A stretch of 64,000 bases of DNA from an uncultured Bizionia sp. (GCA_947496215.1 CANMCF010000006.1:154321-218320), one strand, 5' to 3'. Counted from the first letter of the stretch, positions 42,869 through 51,342 are shown. The notes: generated by a model from the sequence alone, not told the origin. Made by a program: numbers and translations.

Positions 42869-44041
42869 TTAGAGTTCTTTTTTTCCTCCGTCAGATAGAA
42901 CTCTATAGTATTTGTCGTCTTGGATGAGTAGTCCTTCTGATTTTGGGGTTGGCCAATTCTTGTTATAGTCCTTTGGATGTCTAACATCTATTCCAATCAC
43001 TTTTCCGTTATATTTATCATTTACCTTGGATTGCAATGTATGACCGACGACTATCGATTTTGCATTGAATTTTTTCAAGCCTCTTTCTATCTCTTCTTGT
43101 GACAAGTCTTCTTTGAAATACCCTCTGTACCAACAAACCCCTGTCTTGGTAGAGATTAGCAATTGTTCAGCTGTGTCTTCCATTTTTGGGTAATAGGGTT
43201 TGTAGTAATTGTTCCGTATGATTTGATTTATTTCATCCAAACTCAATTTTAAATTTGCTACTTTGGGGTGCAGTCCTCCGTGGGCAAAAAGGTTCCCATT
43301 GATTTGTTCCAATGCATTTTTACTTGATAGCCATCTTCCCAAGAATGAATTGGAATCATATAGTTTGCTTTGTGCCTTTCCGAGAATATTGGAAACTGCA
43401 AGGTATTTCTCTGCCGAAGACTCATAATTTCCTTGCAAGTTTTTCAATTCATGATTTCCAATGATTAAATGGACGTAACCTCCCATTTTTTTGGCTTCTT
43501 GTTCCAATTTGTAAATAAACCAAAGTACTTGCGTTACGGACCAACCTCTATCCACAAAATCACCAACCAATACCAAATGCCCTTTTCCAAATATCCAATT
43601 CAAGTTGGTATCTATGACTTTGCTGTTGATTAGGAAATCGCGAAATGTCCCATAGCCACCTTCAATGTCAGAAATTGCCATGATGGGGTTTCCGTCATCA
43701 TACTTTGTCTTTGGAGGCTCAATATCCAATTCAAGCGTAAAATCAAAGCTTGTATCATCTATCTGAAAAGAACAAGTCGTTTCAATTTCCGAAGTTATGG
43801 CATGTTCTTTCCTATCGATGTAAAACCCTTCTTTTCTATTTCCTTTAATATGGGTTACGCTCAAGACGCTATCGTTCTCATAAAATACATAAGGGCCTTC
43901 GTTGTCTATTTTGTACTTGGATGGGAGGTCTCCATAGTGTAGGCTTGCTCCGTGATATAGACCAAAGAAAATAGCCATAATCCCCAATGCCAAAATGGTT
44001 GATGCGATATGTTTCAAGTATCTAAAAATTCTTTTTTTCAT
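42869..44041 (-). CDS. Membrane-anchored metallophosphoesterase
   Basis: A 390-residue protein with an N-terminal helix (HIASTILALGIMAIFFGLYHG), then about 100 residues of beta-rich sequence. The calcineurin-type phosphatase core begins with IMAISDIEGGYGTFRDFLI, where DIEG replaces the usual DxHG, then HLVLVGDFVDRGWSV (GDxxDRG), HLIIGNHELKNLQG (GNHE), AHGGLHP, and SIVVGHTLQS, the last metal ligand. This order is that of the PPP-type and Shewanella-like phosphatases, so protein or small phosphoester substrates are possible. The His-to-Glu change in DIEG is visible and may alter metal binding. It diverges from the LytS-type kinase gene by about 80 bp. Confidence 0.83.
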   Translation of the reverse strand: MKKRIFRYLKHIASTILALGIMAIFFGLYHGASLHYGDLPSKYKIDNEGPYVFYENDSVLSVTHIKGNRKEGFYIDRKEHAITSEIETTCSFQIDDTSFDFTLELDIEPPKTKYDDGNPIMAISDIEGGYGTFRDFLINSKVIDTNLNWIFGKGHLVLVGDFVDRGWSVTQVLWFIYKLEQEAKKMGGYVHLIIGNHELKNLQGNYESSAEKYLAVSNILGKAQSKLYDSNSFLGRWLSSKNALEQINGNLFAHGGLHPKVANLKLSLDEINQIIRNNYYKPYYPKMEDTAEQLLISTKTGVCWYRGYFKEDLSQEEIERGLKKFNAKSIVVGHTLQSKVNDKYNGKVIGIDVRHPKDYNKNWPTPKSEGLLIQDDKYYRVLSDGGKKEL

Positions 44042-44122
44042 TTCTGTCGATTTTTGAATTGATTGTCAAAACTAATATCAGGAATGCGATTGTTAAAACA
44101 ATGGGGATGAACATATGGGTGT

Positions 44123-45061
44123 ATGTCATATAAGGCCCATATTGACATGCAAAGCTACTTCATCACGCTTGTTGGAGGTTTGAACGCGAACAAGGAGACG
44201 TTTGTCAACTTTTTTTGCCGTGAAGTTTTATCATACTATTTTAGCGATATGATGTTTAACATGAGTAGAAGGAAGAAAATCGTCATTATTTGTTTTTTGA
44301 TAACGACGGCATTGATTCCAATAATTATCACAGTTTTCGAATTGATTAGCACGGAGAAGGAATCTGTTGTGTTTCTCGAGAGTTACCCAGCATCCATTAG
44401 TACTTTGGTGCTTTTGTATTATGCTTTGTTGATCGGTCTTTGTGTTTTCTTGTTTACGAAACAGATCATAGTTTTCATCAAGTTGAAAAACGAAAAATCC
44501 AAAACGGAATTGTTGCATTTAAAGAGTCAGGTGAATCCCCATTTCTTTTTCAATACACTGAATAATTTGTATGGTTTGGTAGAGACAGATGCAAAAAAAG
44601 CGCAGAAGTTAATATTGAAACTATCGGATATGATGCGTTATAGCATATATGAAGGTGAAAAAGATGTAGTGACACTAAAAGCTGAAATTGATTACCTCAA
44701 GAACTACATCGAACTGCATAGAATGCGTTATCATAAGGAAATCGATGTCGAATTAAATTGTCAAGTCGATGAAAACAAAGAAGTTATGCCTTTGTTGTTT
44801 GTCATTCTTTTGGAAAACGCATTTAAACATGGTGTGGAAAACTTAAGGAAAAATGCATTCGTACACATTGACATCGTTACCTTTGACAATGACATCCAAT
44901 TTAGGATAGAAAACAATTTTGATGTTTCCCTGAACTCGGAACAAGCAGGTATTGGACTGAAGAACTTAAGACGAAGATTGGAATTGGTATACCCTAACAA
45001 ACATGTATTGTCTTTTTCGGTTACGGAAGACAGATATAAAGTTCAATTAATTCTACGATAG
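44123..45061 (+). CDS. LytS-type sensor histidine kinase
   Basis: A 312-residue kinase of the His_kinase/HATPase type. Two membrane helices are seen (IVIICFLITTALIPIIITVF and TLVLLYYALLIGLCVFLF). The phospho-acceptor motif is LKSQVNPHFFFNTLNNLYGL, then MMRYSIYEGEKDVVTLKAEIDYLKNYIELHRMRYH. The ATPase shows VILLENAFKHG, and GIGLKNLRRRLELVYP. It should phosphorylate the LytTR regulator encoded two bases downstream. The start is uncertain: ATG 44123 gives a hydrophilic N-terminus of about 45 residues, and Met codons at MFNMSRRKKIV would fit a shorter protein. Confidence 0.9.
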   Translation: MSYKAHIDMQSYFITLVGGLNANKETFVNFFCREVLSYYFSDMMFNMSRRKKIVIICFLITTALIPIIITVFELISTEKESVVFLESYPASISTLVLLYYALLIGLCVFLFTKQIIVFIKLKNEKSKTELLHLKSQVNPHFFFNTLNNLYGLVETDAKKAQKLILKLSDMMRYSIYEGEKDVVTLKAEIDYLKNYIELHRMRYHKEIDVELNCQVDENKEVMPLLFVILLENAFKHGVENLRKNAFVHIDIVTFDNDIQFRIENNFDVSLNSEQAGIGLKNLRRRLELVYPNKHVLSFSVTEDRYKVQLILR

Positions 45062-45063
45062 CC

Positions 45064-45759
45064 ATGATTAGATATTTGATTGTTGATGATGAACATATTG
45101 CCCACGGCATTATAAAAGGGTATTGTGATTTGTTGCCAAACATGCAGTTGTCCAAAAATTGCTATGATGCTTTGGAAGCCATTGAATTTTTGAATGACAA
45201 CAAGGTGGATTTGATTTTTTTGGATTTGAACATGCCGAAAATAAAGGGTTTCGAATTCTTGAAGATACTTAACCATCCACCCAAGATAATTGTAACTACT
45301 GCCTACAAGGAGTTTGCCCTTGAAGGTTACGAACTCAATATTTCGGATTACCTATTGAAGCCTTTTGGGTTTGAGCGTTTTTTAAAGGCAATCAACAAAA
45401 CATTCGGAGCTCCTATTGGCAAAGTCCCTCCTTCGACAGAAAAGAGTATCATTTCCAATCGTATCTTTCTTCGTAGCAATAAGAAATATACCCAAGTGAA
45501 AATAGACGACATTCAATATATCGAAGCTTCCGGGAATTATGCAAAGGTGATTACCATAGCAGAAACAATTGTAATAAGGGAAAAAATTTCTGAAGTTTTG
45601 GAGCTTTTGCCAAAAGAAGCTTTTTTACAGGTCCATAAATCTTTTGCGGTAGCCGTAAAGCATATTAAAAGCATTGAAGGCAATCGTATTTTAATTGCCG
45701 ACCACATTGTCCCTATTGGTAAGGTCTACAAGATGAATATCAATGAGTTGTTGAAATAG
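45064..45759 (+). CDS. LytTR-family response regulator
   Basis: A 231-residue regulator. The receiver starts IRYLIVDDEHIAH, with phospho-acceptor Asp54 in DLIFLDLNMPKIKG, Thr/Ala in IIVTTAYKEFALEG and the Lys in YLLKPFGFERF. The C-terminal LytTR DNA-binding domain has KYTQVKIDDIQYIEASGNYAKVI, TIVIREKISEVLELLP and FLQVHKSFAVAVKHIKSIEGNRI. It forms an operon with the kinase gene at 44123-45061, separated by two bases, and ends in a hairpin terminator. LytTR regulators commonly control envelope functions, but the target is not known. Confidence 0.93.
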   Translation: MIRYLIVDDEHIAHGIIKGYCDLLPNMQLSKNCYDALEAIEFLNDNKVDLIFLDLNMPKIKGFEFLKILNHPPKIIVTTAYKEFALEGYELNISDYLLKPFGFERFLKAINKTFGAPIGKVPPSTEKSIISNRIFLRSNKKYTQVKIDDIQYIEASGNYAKVITIAETIVIREKISEVLELLPKEAFLQVHKSFAVAVKHIKSIEGNRILIADHIVPIGKVYKMNINELLK

Positions 45760-45768
45760 GCCAGTTTT

Positions 45769-45795
45769 AAGAAGTATCATGGTCACTTCTTTTTT
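45769..45795 (+). terminator. Terminator of the LytS/LytTR operon
   Basis: AAGAAGT (45769-45775) pairs with ACTTCTT (45785-45791), nine-base loop, followed by T. It ends the operon. Confidence 0.7.
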
Positions 45796-45936
45796 ATAAT
45801 TTACTTCTATAGTTTCATTATCTGGAATGAAAATATCATACTCGTTGAATTCTGAATAAACCCCATTCTTTCTCTTTGAAACTTTAATTGTGCTCGTTTC
45901 ATTTTCGACTACAGAGGTTTTAATAGTTTGATTTGT
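45776..45936 (-). pseudogene. Possible start-less gene remnant (minus strand)
   Basis: Within the otherwise noncoding 45796-46066 region, one minus-strand frame is open from a stop at 45937-45939 and reads protein-like sequence: TSVVENETSTIKVSKRKNG, then VYSEFNEYDIFIPDN and ETIEVNYKKEVTMI. There is no start codon and the frame runs on into antisense of the LytTR gene, so it could be the truncated tail of a lost gene. The resemblance to a protein is only by composition. Confidence 0.3.
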
Positions 45937-46066
45937 TCAAAAGTGTGTTGTTTCTGATTCCCATAAGGATATTGTTAAATGATTTCAAGGTTATCATTTC
46001 GAAAACCAAAGCAAATTAGTCAATAAATTCAGTTATGCATCTTGTTTATGTCATTCTTGGAAAAGG

Positions 46067-46098
46067 AAAGAGGATAGTTAATCTTAACTACCCTCTTT
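46067..46098 (-). terminator. Hairpin terminator of the HbpS-like gene
   Basis: AAAGAGG (46067-46073) pairs with CCTCTTT (46092-46098), and inside this TAGTTAA (46075-46081) pairs with TTAACTA (46084-46090), with one mismatched pair between them. On the minus strand it follows the gene at 46117 and runs into a T/C-rich tract. Confidence 0.72.
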
Positions 46099-46116
46099 GC
46101 ATTAAATTGCTTGTTG

Positions 46117-46515
46117 TTAAATCGCAGATGCTCCAGCTTCTGCAACTGCATGATCGTTTTCAACAGAACTGCCACTAACTCCAATGGCTCCTATAATTTC
46201 GCCTGATGTGTTTTTAAGTGGTACGCCTCCAGGGAAAGTGATGAGGCCATCGTTTGAATGCTCGATGTTGAATAGAGGTCCTCCAGGTTGAGATAATTCT
46301 CCAATAACTCCAGTGTTCATATCAAAATAGCGAGCAGTTTTTGCCTTTTTAATGGATATGTCGAGTGAACCCAACCAAGCACCGTCCATACGACCAAAAG
46401 CCACTAGGTTAGCTCCTGCGTCCACGACTGCAATATTCATTTTTGTGTCTAATTCTATAGATTTTGCTTTTGCTACCGAAATAATTTTTTCAGCTTGTTC
46501 CAATGTGATGTTCAT
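46117..46515 (-). CDS. GlcG/HbpS family protein
   Basis: A 132-residue protein of the GlcG/HbpS (DUF336) family. The start is [20 protein letters not shown]; characteristic segments are [37 protein letters not shown], and the C-terminal [36 protein letters not shown]. HbpS of Streptomyces binds heme; GlcG is linked to glycolate use. The family fold is small and compact, and no function is established for this version. It is the first gene of the accessory stretch and is surrounded by about 200-350 bp of noncoding sequence on both sides. Confidence 0.9.
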   Translation of the reverse strand: MNITLEQAEKIISVAKAKSIELDTKMNIAVVDAGANLVAFGRMDGAWLGSLDISIKKAKTARYFDMNTGVIGELSQPGGPLFNIEHSNDGLITFPGGVPLKNTSGEIIGAIGVSGSSVENDHAVAEAGASAI

Positions 46516-46724
46516 AGTTCTATGTATTAATTAAATTTAAGGCAAAGGTACAAAGAGAGCAAGTTTTTCGAGTAACCAAAATAGCTTAATAACTTGTGAA
46601 AATGATCAAATTTTAAATGAAATGAAATTTGGGGATCATCAAAGGGAAGTTTCCTTTGGGCAAATGTCGAATTTGTTTTAAAGACTACGGTTAAGAGTTC
46701 TCATTTAATGTGTTTTTTATGTTT

Positions 46725-47501
46725 TTAAATCATTTTACTCAATATTTCTTTCATCATTTTTGCAGCTAAAAAAGCTGTCATGTCTTGAAAGTCCCTATTT
46801 GGGTTGTATTCGACAATGTCTGCTCCTATGATTTCTGCATCTATGCCATGGATTAAATCAATGACCTGCCTAGAAGTCAACCCTCCAGGTTCGTGATGAG
46901 AAACACCAGGGGCAAAAGCAGGGTCAAAGGCATCCATGTCCAGAGAAAGGTACAATGGGTTTTCAAATTTTGGAATTGCATCTAGATTCAAATTTCTCAT
47001 TTGATGGACTTCAACATCAAATTTTTTTGCTTGTTCAAATTGATGTGTGTTCAATGTCCTGATTCCTACTTGAACTAGCCTTGTAGCCATCCCATTTTCC
47101 ATAATTCTTGCAAATGGACAAGCGTGAGAGTGTTTGTCACCTTCAAAGCTGTCATACAAATCAGAATGTGCATCGATATGAAGAATATCCAATTTGGGAT
47201 ATTTTTCACAATGTGCCTTGATTATGGGAAATGTGATGGAGTGATCACCACCTAAGGTGAAAATCTTTGCATTTGATTCAAGGTGGTTTTTGGTTATTCT
47301 TTCTATATCTAAGTAATCCGATATCTCAAAGTCCCCTTTATCTTCGATTTTCGAGCTTTCTATGGAGATCAAGTTTTCTGCAAACATATTTGCAGAGCCA
47401 CTATGCAAAGCTTTTCGAATTAAAGGAGGTGCTAGTTTGGGGCCTTTTTGGTAAGAGGATTTTTCGTCAAACAGGATTCCTTGTATGATTGTTTTTTTCA
47501 T
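46725..47501 (-). CDS. Agmatinase/arginase family ureohydrolase
   Basis: A 258-residue member of the arginase/agmatinase family. The binuclear manganese ligands are present: His87 in FTLGGDHSITF, Asp110, His112 and Asp114 in LDILHIDAHSDLYDSF, and Asp188 and Asp190 in YLSLDMDAFDPAFAPGV. It hydrolyses a guanidino substrate such as agmatine or arginine to urea. Length is short but includes all metal motifs. It sits alone in the accessory region; the substrate is not deduced. Confidence 0.9.
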   Translation of the reverse strand: MKKTIIQGILFDEKSSYQKGPKLAPPLIRKALHSGSANMFAENLISIESSKIEDKGDFEISDYLDIERITKNHLESNAKIFTLGGDHSITFPIIKAHCEKYPKLDILHIDAHSDLYDSFEGDKHSHACPFARIMENGMATRLVQVGIRTLNTHQFEQAKKFDVEVHQMRNLNLDAIPKFENPLYLSLDMDAFDPAFAPGVSHHEPGGLTSRQVIDLIHGIDAEIIGADIVEYNPNRDFQDMTAFLAAKMMKEILSKMI

Positions 47502-47668
47502 TTTTTATAATTATTGAAACTGGGTCACATGTAATTGGTTGTGTTGTCAAGAATTAAATTTAGTAAAAGAAAACCATAACTACGAGAAATCTATGGTGTT
47601 GTTAAATCTATGGCGCTTAGTAACCCGTGGAGTGTTCTTATTTTATATACCGTGCGACTAGTTGTTTT

Positions 47669-47794
47669 TCAATGTTTTTGTTTGATTTCATTCTTCATGC
47701 AGTACATTGTGAATAGGCAATAAATAATTGGTATTAGTAAAATGACAATTAATCCAAGGGAGCCTAAGGCTCCTTCCAAGCCAAACTCTACCGT
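47669..47794 (-). pseudogene. Start-less membrane-protein fragment directly after a stop codon
   Basis: Immediately after the TAG stop (47795-47797) of the membrane-protein gene, the same minus-strand frame remains open for 41 codons and reads TVEFGLEGALGSLGLIVILL, continuing IPIIYCLFTMYC and MKNEIKQKH before TGA at 47669-47671. The stretch is clearly protein-like, with one good helix and a basic tail. It has no start codon. It may be the C-terminus of the upstream protein cut by a nonsense mutation, or the tail of another small membrane protein. The GGAGCCT/AGGCTCC dyad here (47759-47773) falls in the coding sequence. Confidence 0.5.
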
Positions 47795-48313
47795 CTAGTT
47801 GTAACGGTACGTGTTAATAAGGGAAATCATTTCTGAAATAAAGGTAAGAGCAGCAAAGGGTAGGAAATATATCCAAATAAATAGTTTTTTTGTTGTGATC
47901 CATCTCCGTAATGAGTTGTTCAAATGGGTTTCTGTCGTTAGAACGATCATAGCTCCTGAGAATGTCACGAATCCCCAATCAATAGCTATATCTAATAAGT
48001 TTTTTATTGTACTTATATATTCAGGAGCTGGATAAATGAAAAAAAACGAAATAGAATAGAGAATAGAGAATAGAGAATAGAGAATAAAAGAGGCAACTAG
48101 GCCATAATTCATTTTAGATTTAAAAGAGGTATCAATAAGTTTGATCTTGGAAATTTTTGAAAGACCTATGAAGATCAGTATACTTCCAACAAAGTCATTG
48201 ATTATATTAAATTTTATCCCATAACCATTTGTTGTGGAGGAGAGAGAAAAATCAAATATCACTATCAACATACCCCAAAATATCAGGTTGATATTTCTAA
48301 TTTGTCGTATCAT
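47795..48313 (-). CDS. Hypothetical four-helix membrane protein with a heptanucleotide repeat
   Basis: A 172-residue hydrophobic protein, MIRQIRNINLIFWGMLIVIF at the start. Predicted helices lie at about residues 8-24, 40-52, 70-94, 110-125 and 143-165. I do not recognise a family. In the third helix, residues LYSLFSILYSISFFF are encoded by a run of four and a half GAATAGA units (on the plus strand, 48054-48086). Loss or gain of a unit would shift the frame. The coding frame continues after the TAG with a protein-like segment, so the true protein might be longer. It is flanked on both sides by noncoding, repeat-like DNA. Confidence 0.6.
   Translation of the reverse strand: MIRQIRNINLIFWGMLIVIFDFSLSSTTNGYGIKFNIINDFVGSILIFIGLSKISKIKLIDTSFKSKMNYGLVASFILYSLFSILYSISFFFIYPAPEYISTIKNLLDIAIDWGFVTFSGAMIVLTTETHLNNSLRRWITTKKLFIWIYFLPFAALTFISEMISLINTYRYN
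48054..48086. repeat. Heptanucleotide tandem repeat (GAATAGA)4.7
   Basis: The plus strand shows four exact GAATAGA units (48054-48081) and a partial fifth (48082-48086). It lies inside the gene at 47795-48313, in the third hydrophobic segment. Since 7 is not a multiple of 3, polymerase slippage would change the reading frame, a structure typical of phase-variable genes. Confidence 0.9.
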
Positions 48314-48468
48314 CTATTTTCATTGTTACTAGTAATGGTCTAGTATGACCATCTATAATATCTGTTAGGGGGTGATATGCGTTAATTTTCGACTTAGCAA
48401 TTTCTCTGTAGATTGTACACGGTCGAGCCAGATGTAGTTATGGCTATGTATTACTGTGGTTGTAGTTT

Positions 48469-49047
48469 TCAATGGCCATTTCCGTGATTTCCACTATTCA
48501 TTTCTTTTAATTTTTGCTTTTGCTCCTCCAAAGTCTCAACGCCGTATTCAATTCTTTCGGCATCAGAGATTTTAGTTGTGTCGATTTTGCCTATTTTCCA
48601 TGGTTCGTCTCCCATTTTTTGGTATTGCGTTCCATAGATTTGTGGCTCCCCTTTACTTAATAAATATCTGTCGGTTGCTGCAGCAAAAAGCCATTTGTTT
48701 ATAGTTGAGTCTTTTTCAATGGCTTTTTTCATTAATCTTACAGCTAATCCGTAGTCAGTCGAATCTTTACCATGTTGAAAAATCATTGCAGCATTTTTTA
48801 AGTCCTTTCCAGTTTTGACTTTTCCCGAATCTAAAAGCTGGTGTATTCTTACTCTCCTTAAACTATCTCTTTCATTAACTTTAGACCAATTTATATTGTC
48901 TGACATTCGGTCATTTTGGTCTTTTTCGTAAATTTCTAACAATTCAACATTGTCAATTTCTATAATTTGTTTTTTGGATTCCTGTTTTTCTTCTGTTTTA
49001 CAACTTAAAATTGTAACTGTTAAAATCAAAAAAAATGCTCTTTTCAT
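48469..49047 (-). CDS. DUF6624-like lipoprotein
   Basis: A 192-residue lipoprotein with signal MKRAFFLILTVTILSCKTEE and Cys at residue 16. The central region NDRMSDNINWSKVNERDSLR, HQLLDSGKVKTGKDLKNAAMIFQHGKDSTDYGLAVRLMKKAI and WLFAAATDRYLLSKGEPQIYGTQY matches, as I recall, the DUF6624 family of Bacteroidota. The C-terminus ends in a Glu/Gln-rich helix and NSGNHGNGH. Function unknown. It is the only gene between two noncoding segments of the accessory stretch. Confidence 0.75.
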   Translation of the reverse strand: MKRAFFLILTVTILSCKTEEKQESKKQIIEIDNVELLEIYEKDQNDRMSDNINWSKVNERDSLRRVRIHQLLDSGKVKTGKDLKNAAMIFQHGKDSTDYGLAVRLMKKAIEKDSTINKWLFAAATDRYLLSKGEPQIYGTQYQKMGDEPWKIGKIDTTKISDAERIEYGVETLEEQKQKLKEMNSGNHGNGH

Positions 49048-49123
49048 ATGGTCTAATTATGTATGTCAATGTTTATGAGACGTAGGGTGGAGGGGAAGCA
49101 CCACATTTCGAATGATTGTTAAG

Positions 49124-49147
49124 CCAAATATGAATATTTGGTTTTTT
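49124..49147. promoter_or_regulatory. CCAAATAT/ATATTTGG dyad with T run
   Basis: A perfect dyad CCAAATAT (49124-49131) and ATATTTGG (49134-49141) followed by six T. It looks like a plus-strand terminator, but no plus-strand gene precedes it; it lies in the 49048-49208 gap upstream of the DUF6624 gene and downstream of the amidase gene. It may be part of a noncoding element. Confidence 0.4.
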
Positions 49148-49208
49148 GTCATTTTTGTAAATGCAAATTTAATGTTTGCTGACTTAGCAAATAAGGATAG
49201 ATTCTTTT

Positions 49209-50681
49209 TTATTCATTGTTGGCAATGGCTTTTATTTTTGGGGAGATGAATCTATCTGTGAACGTTTCAAAATATTTTGCAATGTCCAATAGCTTTTTGT
49301 CGGTCCATCTCTTTGAATGAATTTGAATTCCCACTGGCATTCCATTTTCTTTTTTTCCTATGGGAATAACAACAATTGGATGCCCGGAAAAAGCAGTAGT
49401 AAATACAAATGAAGCAATAGCCTTCGTATATGCTATTTTATTTCCATTTATCATAAAGGGTTTTCCTGCTTTTTGATGTTTGTAGGCTTCCATTGAGCAA
49501 ACTGGAGTTATCCAAATGTCGTATTTGGTTAGAAATGAATTGTAAATGTCGGAAAACGCATCTTTGACATCAAGTGCTTTTGCATATTGCGTATTGGTTA
49601 GACGTTGACCTTTGGCCATCCCTTTTGCCCATAGGTGATCTTTGTATTTCAAGCGAATGAAGAAATACATGAAAGAACTTAGCAAAGGAACTTTTGGATT
49701 GTTGACACCTATTTCAAACCCTATGATTTTGTTACAAGCAACATAGGCTTCTTCTTCATCATAAATTGGATGTTCTGTAAAGAACATATGATCTGTTTTC
49801 TTTATTTTATCAATGAAAACTCTAAAAATAGATAGGTATTCTTCATCAACTTCCATATTGTTGATTGTTTCAGAAATCGCAATATTCAATTTTCCGCCAT
49901 TCCATTGGCTATTGTTAAATCCTACATTGGGAATTTCAGCTAAAGGATACTTTTCATAGTCTGCCAATACATTCATCATCAGGATTAGATCATCAACATT
50001 TCTTGCAAATGGACCTGGTACCACGATATGTCTTCTTCCTTGGGGTTTGTTGGGGTATTTTAAATGACCTCTATTGGATAACAAGTTTTCTGTAGGCCTT
50101 AGCCCGCAAATACCACAAAAATGAGCAGGAACTCGTATGGAGCCTCCAGCATCCGAACCCAATGACAAAGGTGTTAAATTAGATGCTACAGCAACAGAGG
50201 AGCCACCCGAACTACCACCAGCTACACGAGATAAGTCAAAAGGGTTTTTGGTTTGCCCATTCCAAAAGTTGGTACTTTGCCAATCAATGCAAAAGAAAGC
50301 AACATTCGTCATTCCTATAATGATTGCTCCAGCATTTTTTAGACGCTTTACCAATTCTGCATCTTTTTTTGCAATGTTATTGCGTAGCATTGGATCTCCA
50401 TTTGTTGTCTTCAATCCTTTGACCAAAAAGCTTTCCTTTATTGCTATTGGGACACCAAATAAAGAACCTAACCCCTTGTTTTTCTCAATCTCTAAGTCTT
50501 TTTCTTTTGCTTCGTTTAGTATGTCTTCTTTTTTTCGACTGTCACTCAATGCATTGACAATTGGGTTTATTTGTTCTATTCTATTTAAGAAGGCATCAAC
50601 CGTTTGTGTAACTGTAATTTCTTTTTTTTTTATTTTGAAAGCGATCTCCCTTGCAGACAATGTTGTAATTTCTTCGTTCAT
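49209..50681 (-). CDS. Amidase-signature family amidase
   Basis: A 490-residue amidase of the GatA/FAAH type. The catalytic triad is visible: Lys82 in FGVPIAIKESF, the cis-Ser in VAGGSSGGSSVAVA (Ser157/158), and nucleophile Ser181 in LGSDAGGSIRVPAHFCGICG. The C-terminal part with VVIPIGKKENGMPVGIQIHSKRWTDKKLL is the family's usual last motif. No signal peptide is present, so it is cytoplasmic. The substrate is unknown, since the family ranges from GatA to fatty amides. An 18-bp Crp/Fnr-type palindrome lies upstream of it, just after the regulator gene at 50752, suggesting it is controlled by that regulator. Confidence 0.92.
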   Translation of the reverse strand: MNEEITTLSAREIAFKIKKKEITVTQTVDAFLNRIEQINPIVNALSDSRKKEDILNEAKEKDLEIEKNKGLGSLFGVPIAIKESFLVKGLKTTNGDPMLRNNIAKKDAELVKRLKNAGAIIIGMTNVAFFCIDWQSTNFWNGQTKNPFDLSRVAGGSSGGSSVAVASNLTPLSLGSDAGGSIRVPAHFCGICGLRPTENLLSNRGHLKYPNKPQGRRHIVVPGPFARNVDDLILMMNVLADYEKYPLAEIPNVGFNNSQWNGGKLNIAISETINNMEVDEEYLSIFRVFIDKIKKTDHMFFTEHPIYDEEEAYVACNKIIGFEIGVNNPKVPLLSSFMYFFIRLKYKDHLWAKGMAKGQRLTNTQYAKALDVKDAFSDIYNSFLTKYDIWITPVCSMEAYKHQKAGKPFMINGNKIAYTKAIASFVFTTAFSGHPIVVIPIGKKENGMPVGIQIHSKRWTDKKLLDIAKYFETFTDRFISPKIKAIANNE

Positions 50682-50725
50682 CTCTCTATGATTTATACAA
50701 AGGAATGAACTCTACGATGAAATGC

Positions 50726-50743
50726 ATTTGACAATTGTCAAAT
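50726..50743. promoter_or_regulatory. Crp/Fnr-type operator before the amidase gene
   Basis: ATTTGACAATTGTCAAAT is a perfect 18-bp palindrome with the half-site TTGAC separated by AATT, the spacing seen for Fnr-like proteins. It lies between the regulator gene (ends 50752) and the amidase ATG (50681). A TTnnTTTG-like -7 box (50705-50698 on the minus strand) puts its centre roughly 40 bases before a predicted start site, the position of class II activation. Confidence 0.75.
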
Positions 50744-50751
50744 AATGAAAA

Positions 50752-51342
50752 TTATGTTTGCGTTCTAATTCTGCTTAGTGTTTCTTGTGTGATTCCAATA
50801 AAGGATGCAATGTGTTTTAAATGCACTCTTCGCAGCAAGTTTGGTGTATTTTTCACTAACTTTTCATATCGTTCTTTAGCACTATGGAATAATAGATCTT
50901 CTATTCGTTCTGCAAGGTCAATATATATCTGTTCTAAGAAAAGTCGAATATATTTTTCATAACTAGGCTTTTCTTGTAGTAATTTGTGCATGTCTTGATG
51001 CGAAATCGATATGATTTCTGAATCTTCTAAAAGCTCAATGTTGTATCTACTCCTTTTTCGTTGGATAAAACTATCTATTGCTGTTATTGTTCCATTCTCA
51101 ATAGCAAAATGAGCAGTTATGTCTTTTCCGTCTTTATGATAAAATGAACGAGCAATTCCCTTTTCAATCAAAAACAAATGATTGCAGATTGTTCCTTCTT
51201 TGTGCAGCATCTCTTTTTTAGAGAAAGACTCTTTTTTCATTATCTGTTGAAAGTCAGCAAGTAGATTTGCCAAATCAGATTCATTTACATTTTCTAACTT
51301 TTCAAATATCATCCAGGTGAGTTTTAATTTAGGTTGAGGCAT
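50752..51342 (-). CDS. Crp/Fnr family transcriptional regulator
   Basis: A 196-residue regulator with an N-terminal cyclic-nucleotide-binding-type beta domain (KKEMLHKEGTICNHLFLIEKGIARSFYHKDGKDITAHFAIENG) and a C-terminal HTH in LLRRVHLKHIASFIGITQETLSRIRTQ. The IASFIGITQETLSRIR helix-turn-helix is the family's canonical DNA reader. It is short compared with E. coli Crp, and lacks a Cys-rich N-terminus, so it does not look like an iron-sulphur Fnr. It lies directly upstream of the amidase, with a matching palindrome between, so it is the likely regulator of the amidase. Confidence 0.9.
   Translation of the reverse strand: MPQPKLKLTWMIFEKLENVNESDLANLLADFQQIMKKESFSKKEMLHKEGTICNHLFLIEKGIARSFYHKDGKDITAHFAIENGTITAIDSFIQRKRSRYNIELLEDSEIISISHQDMHKLLQEKPSYEKYIRLFLEQIYIDLAERIEDLLFHSAKERYEKLVKNTPNLLRRVHLKHIASFIGITQETLSRIRTQT

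Noticed and set aside
47759..47773. GGAGCCT-A-AGGCTCC as a terminator
   Set aside because: No T run follows on either strand and the sequence lies within a protein-like frame.
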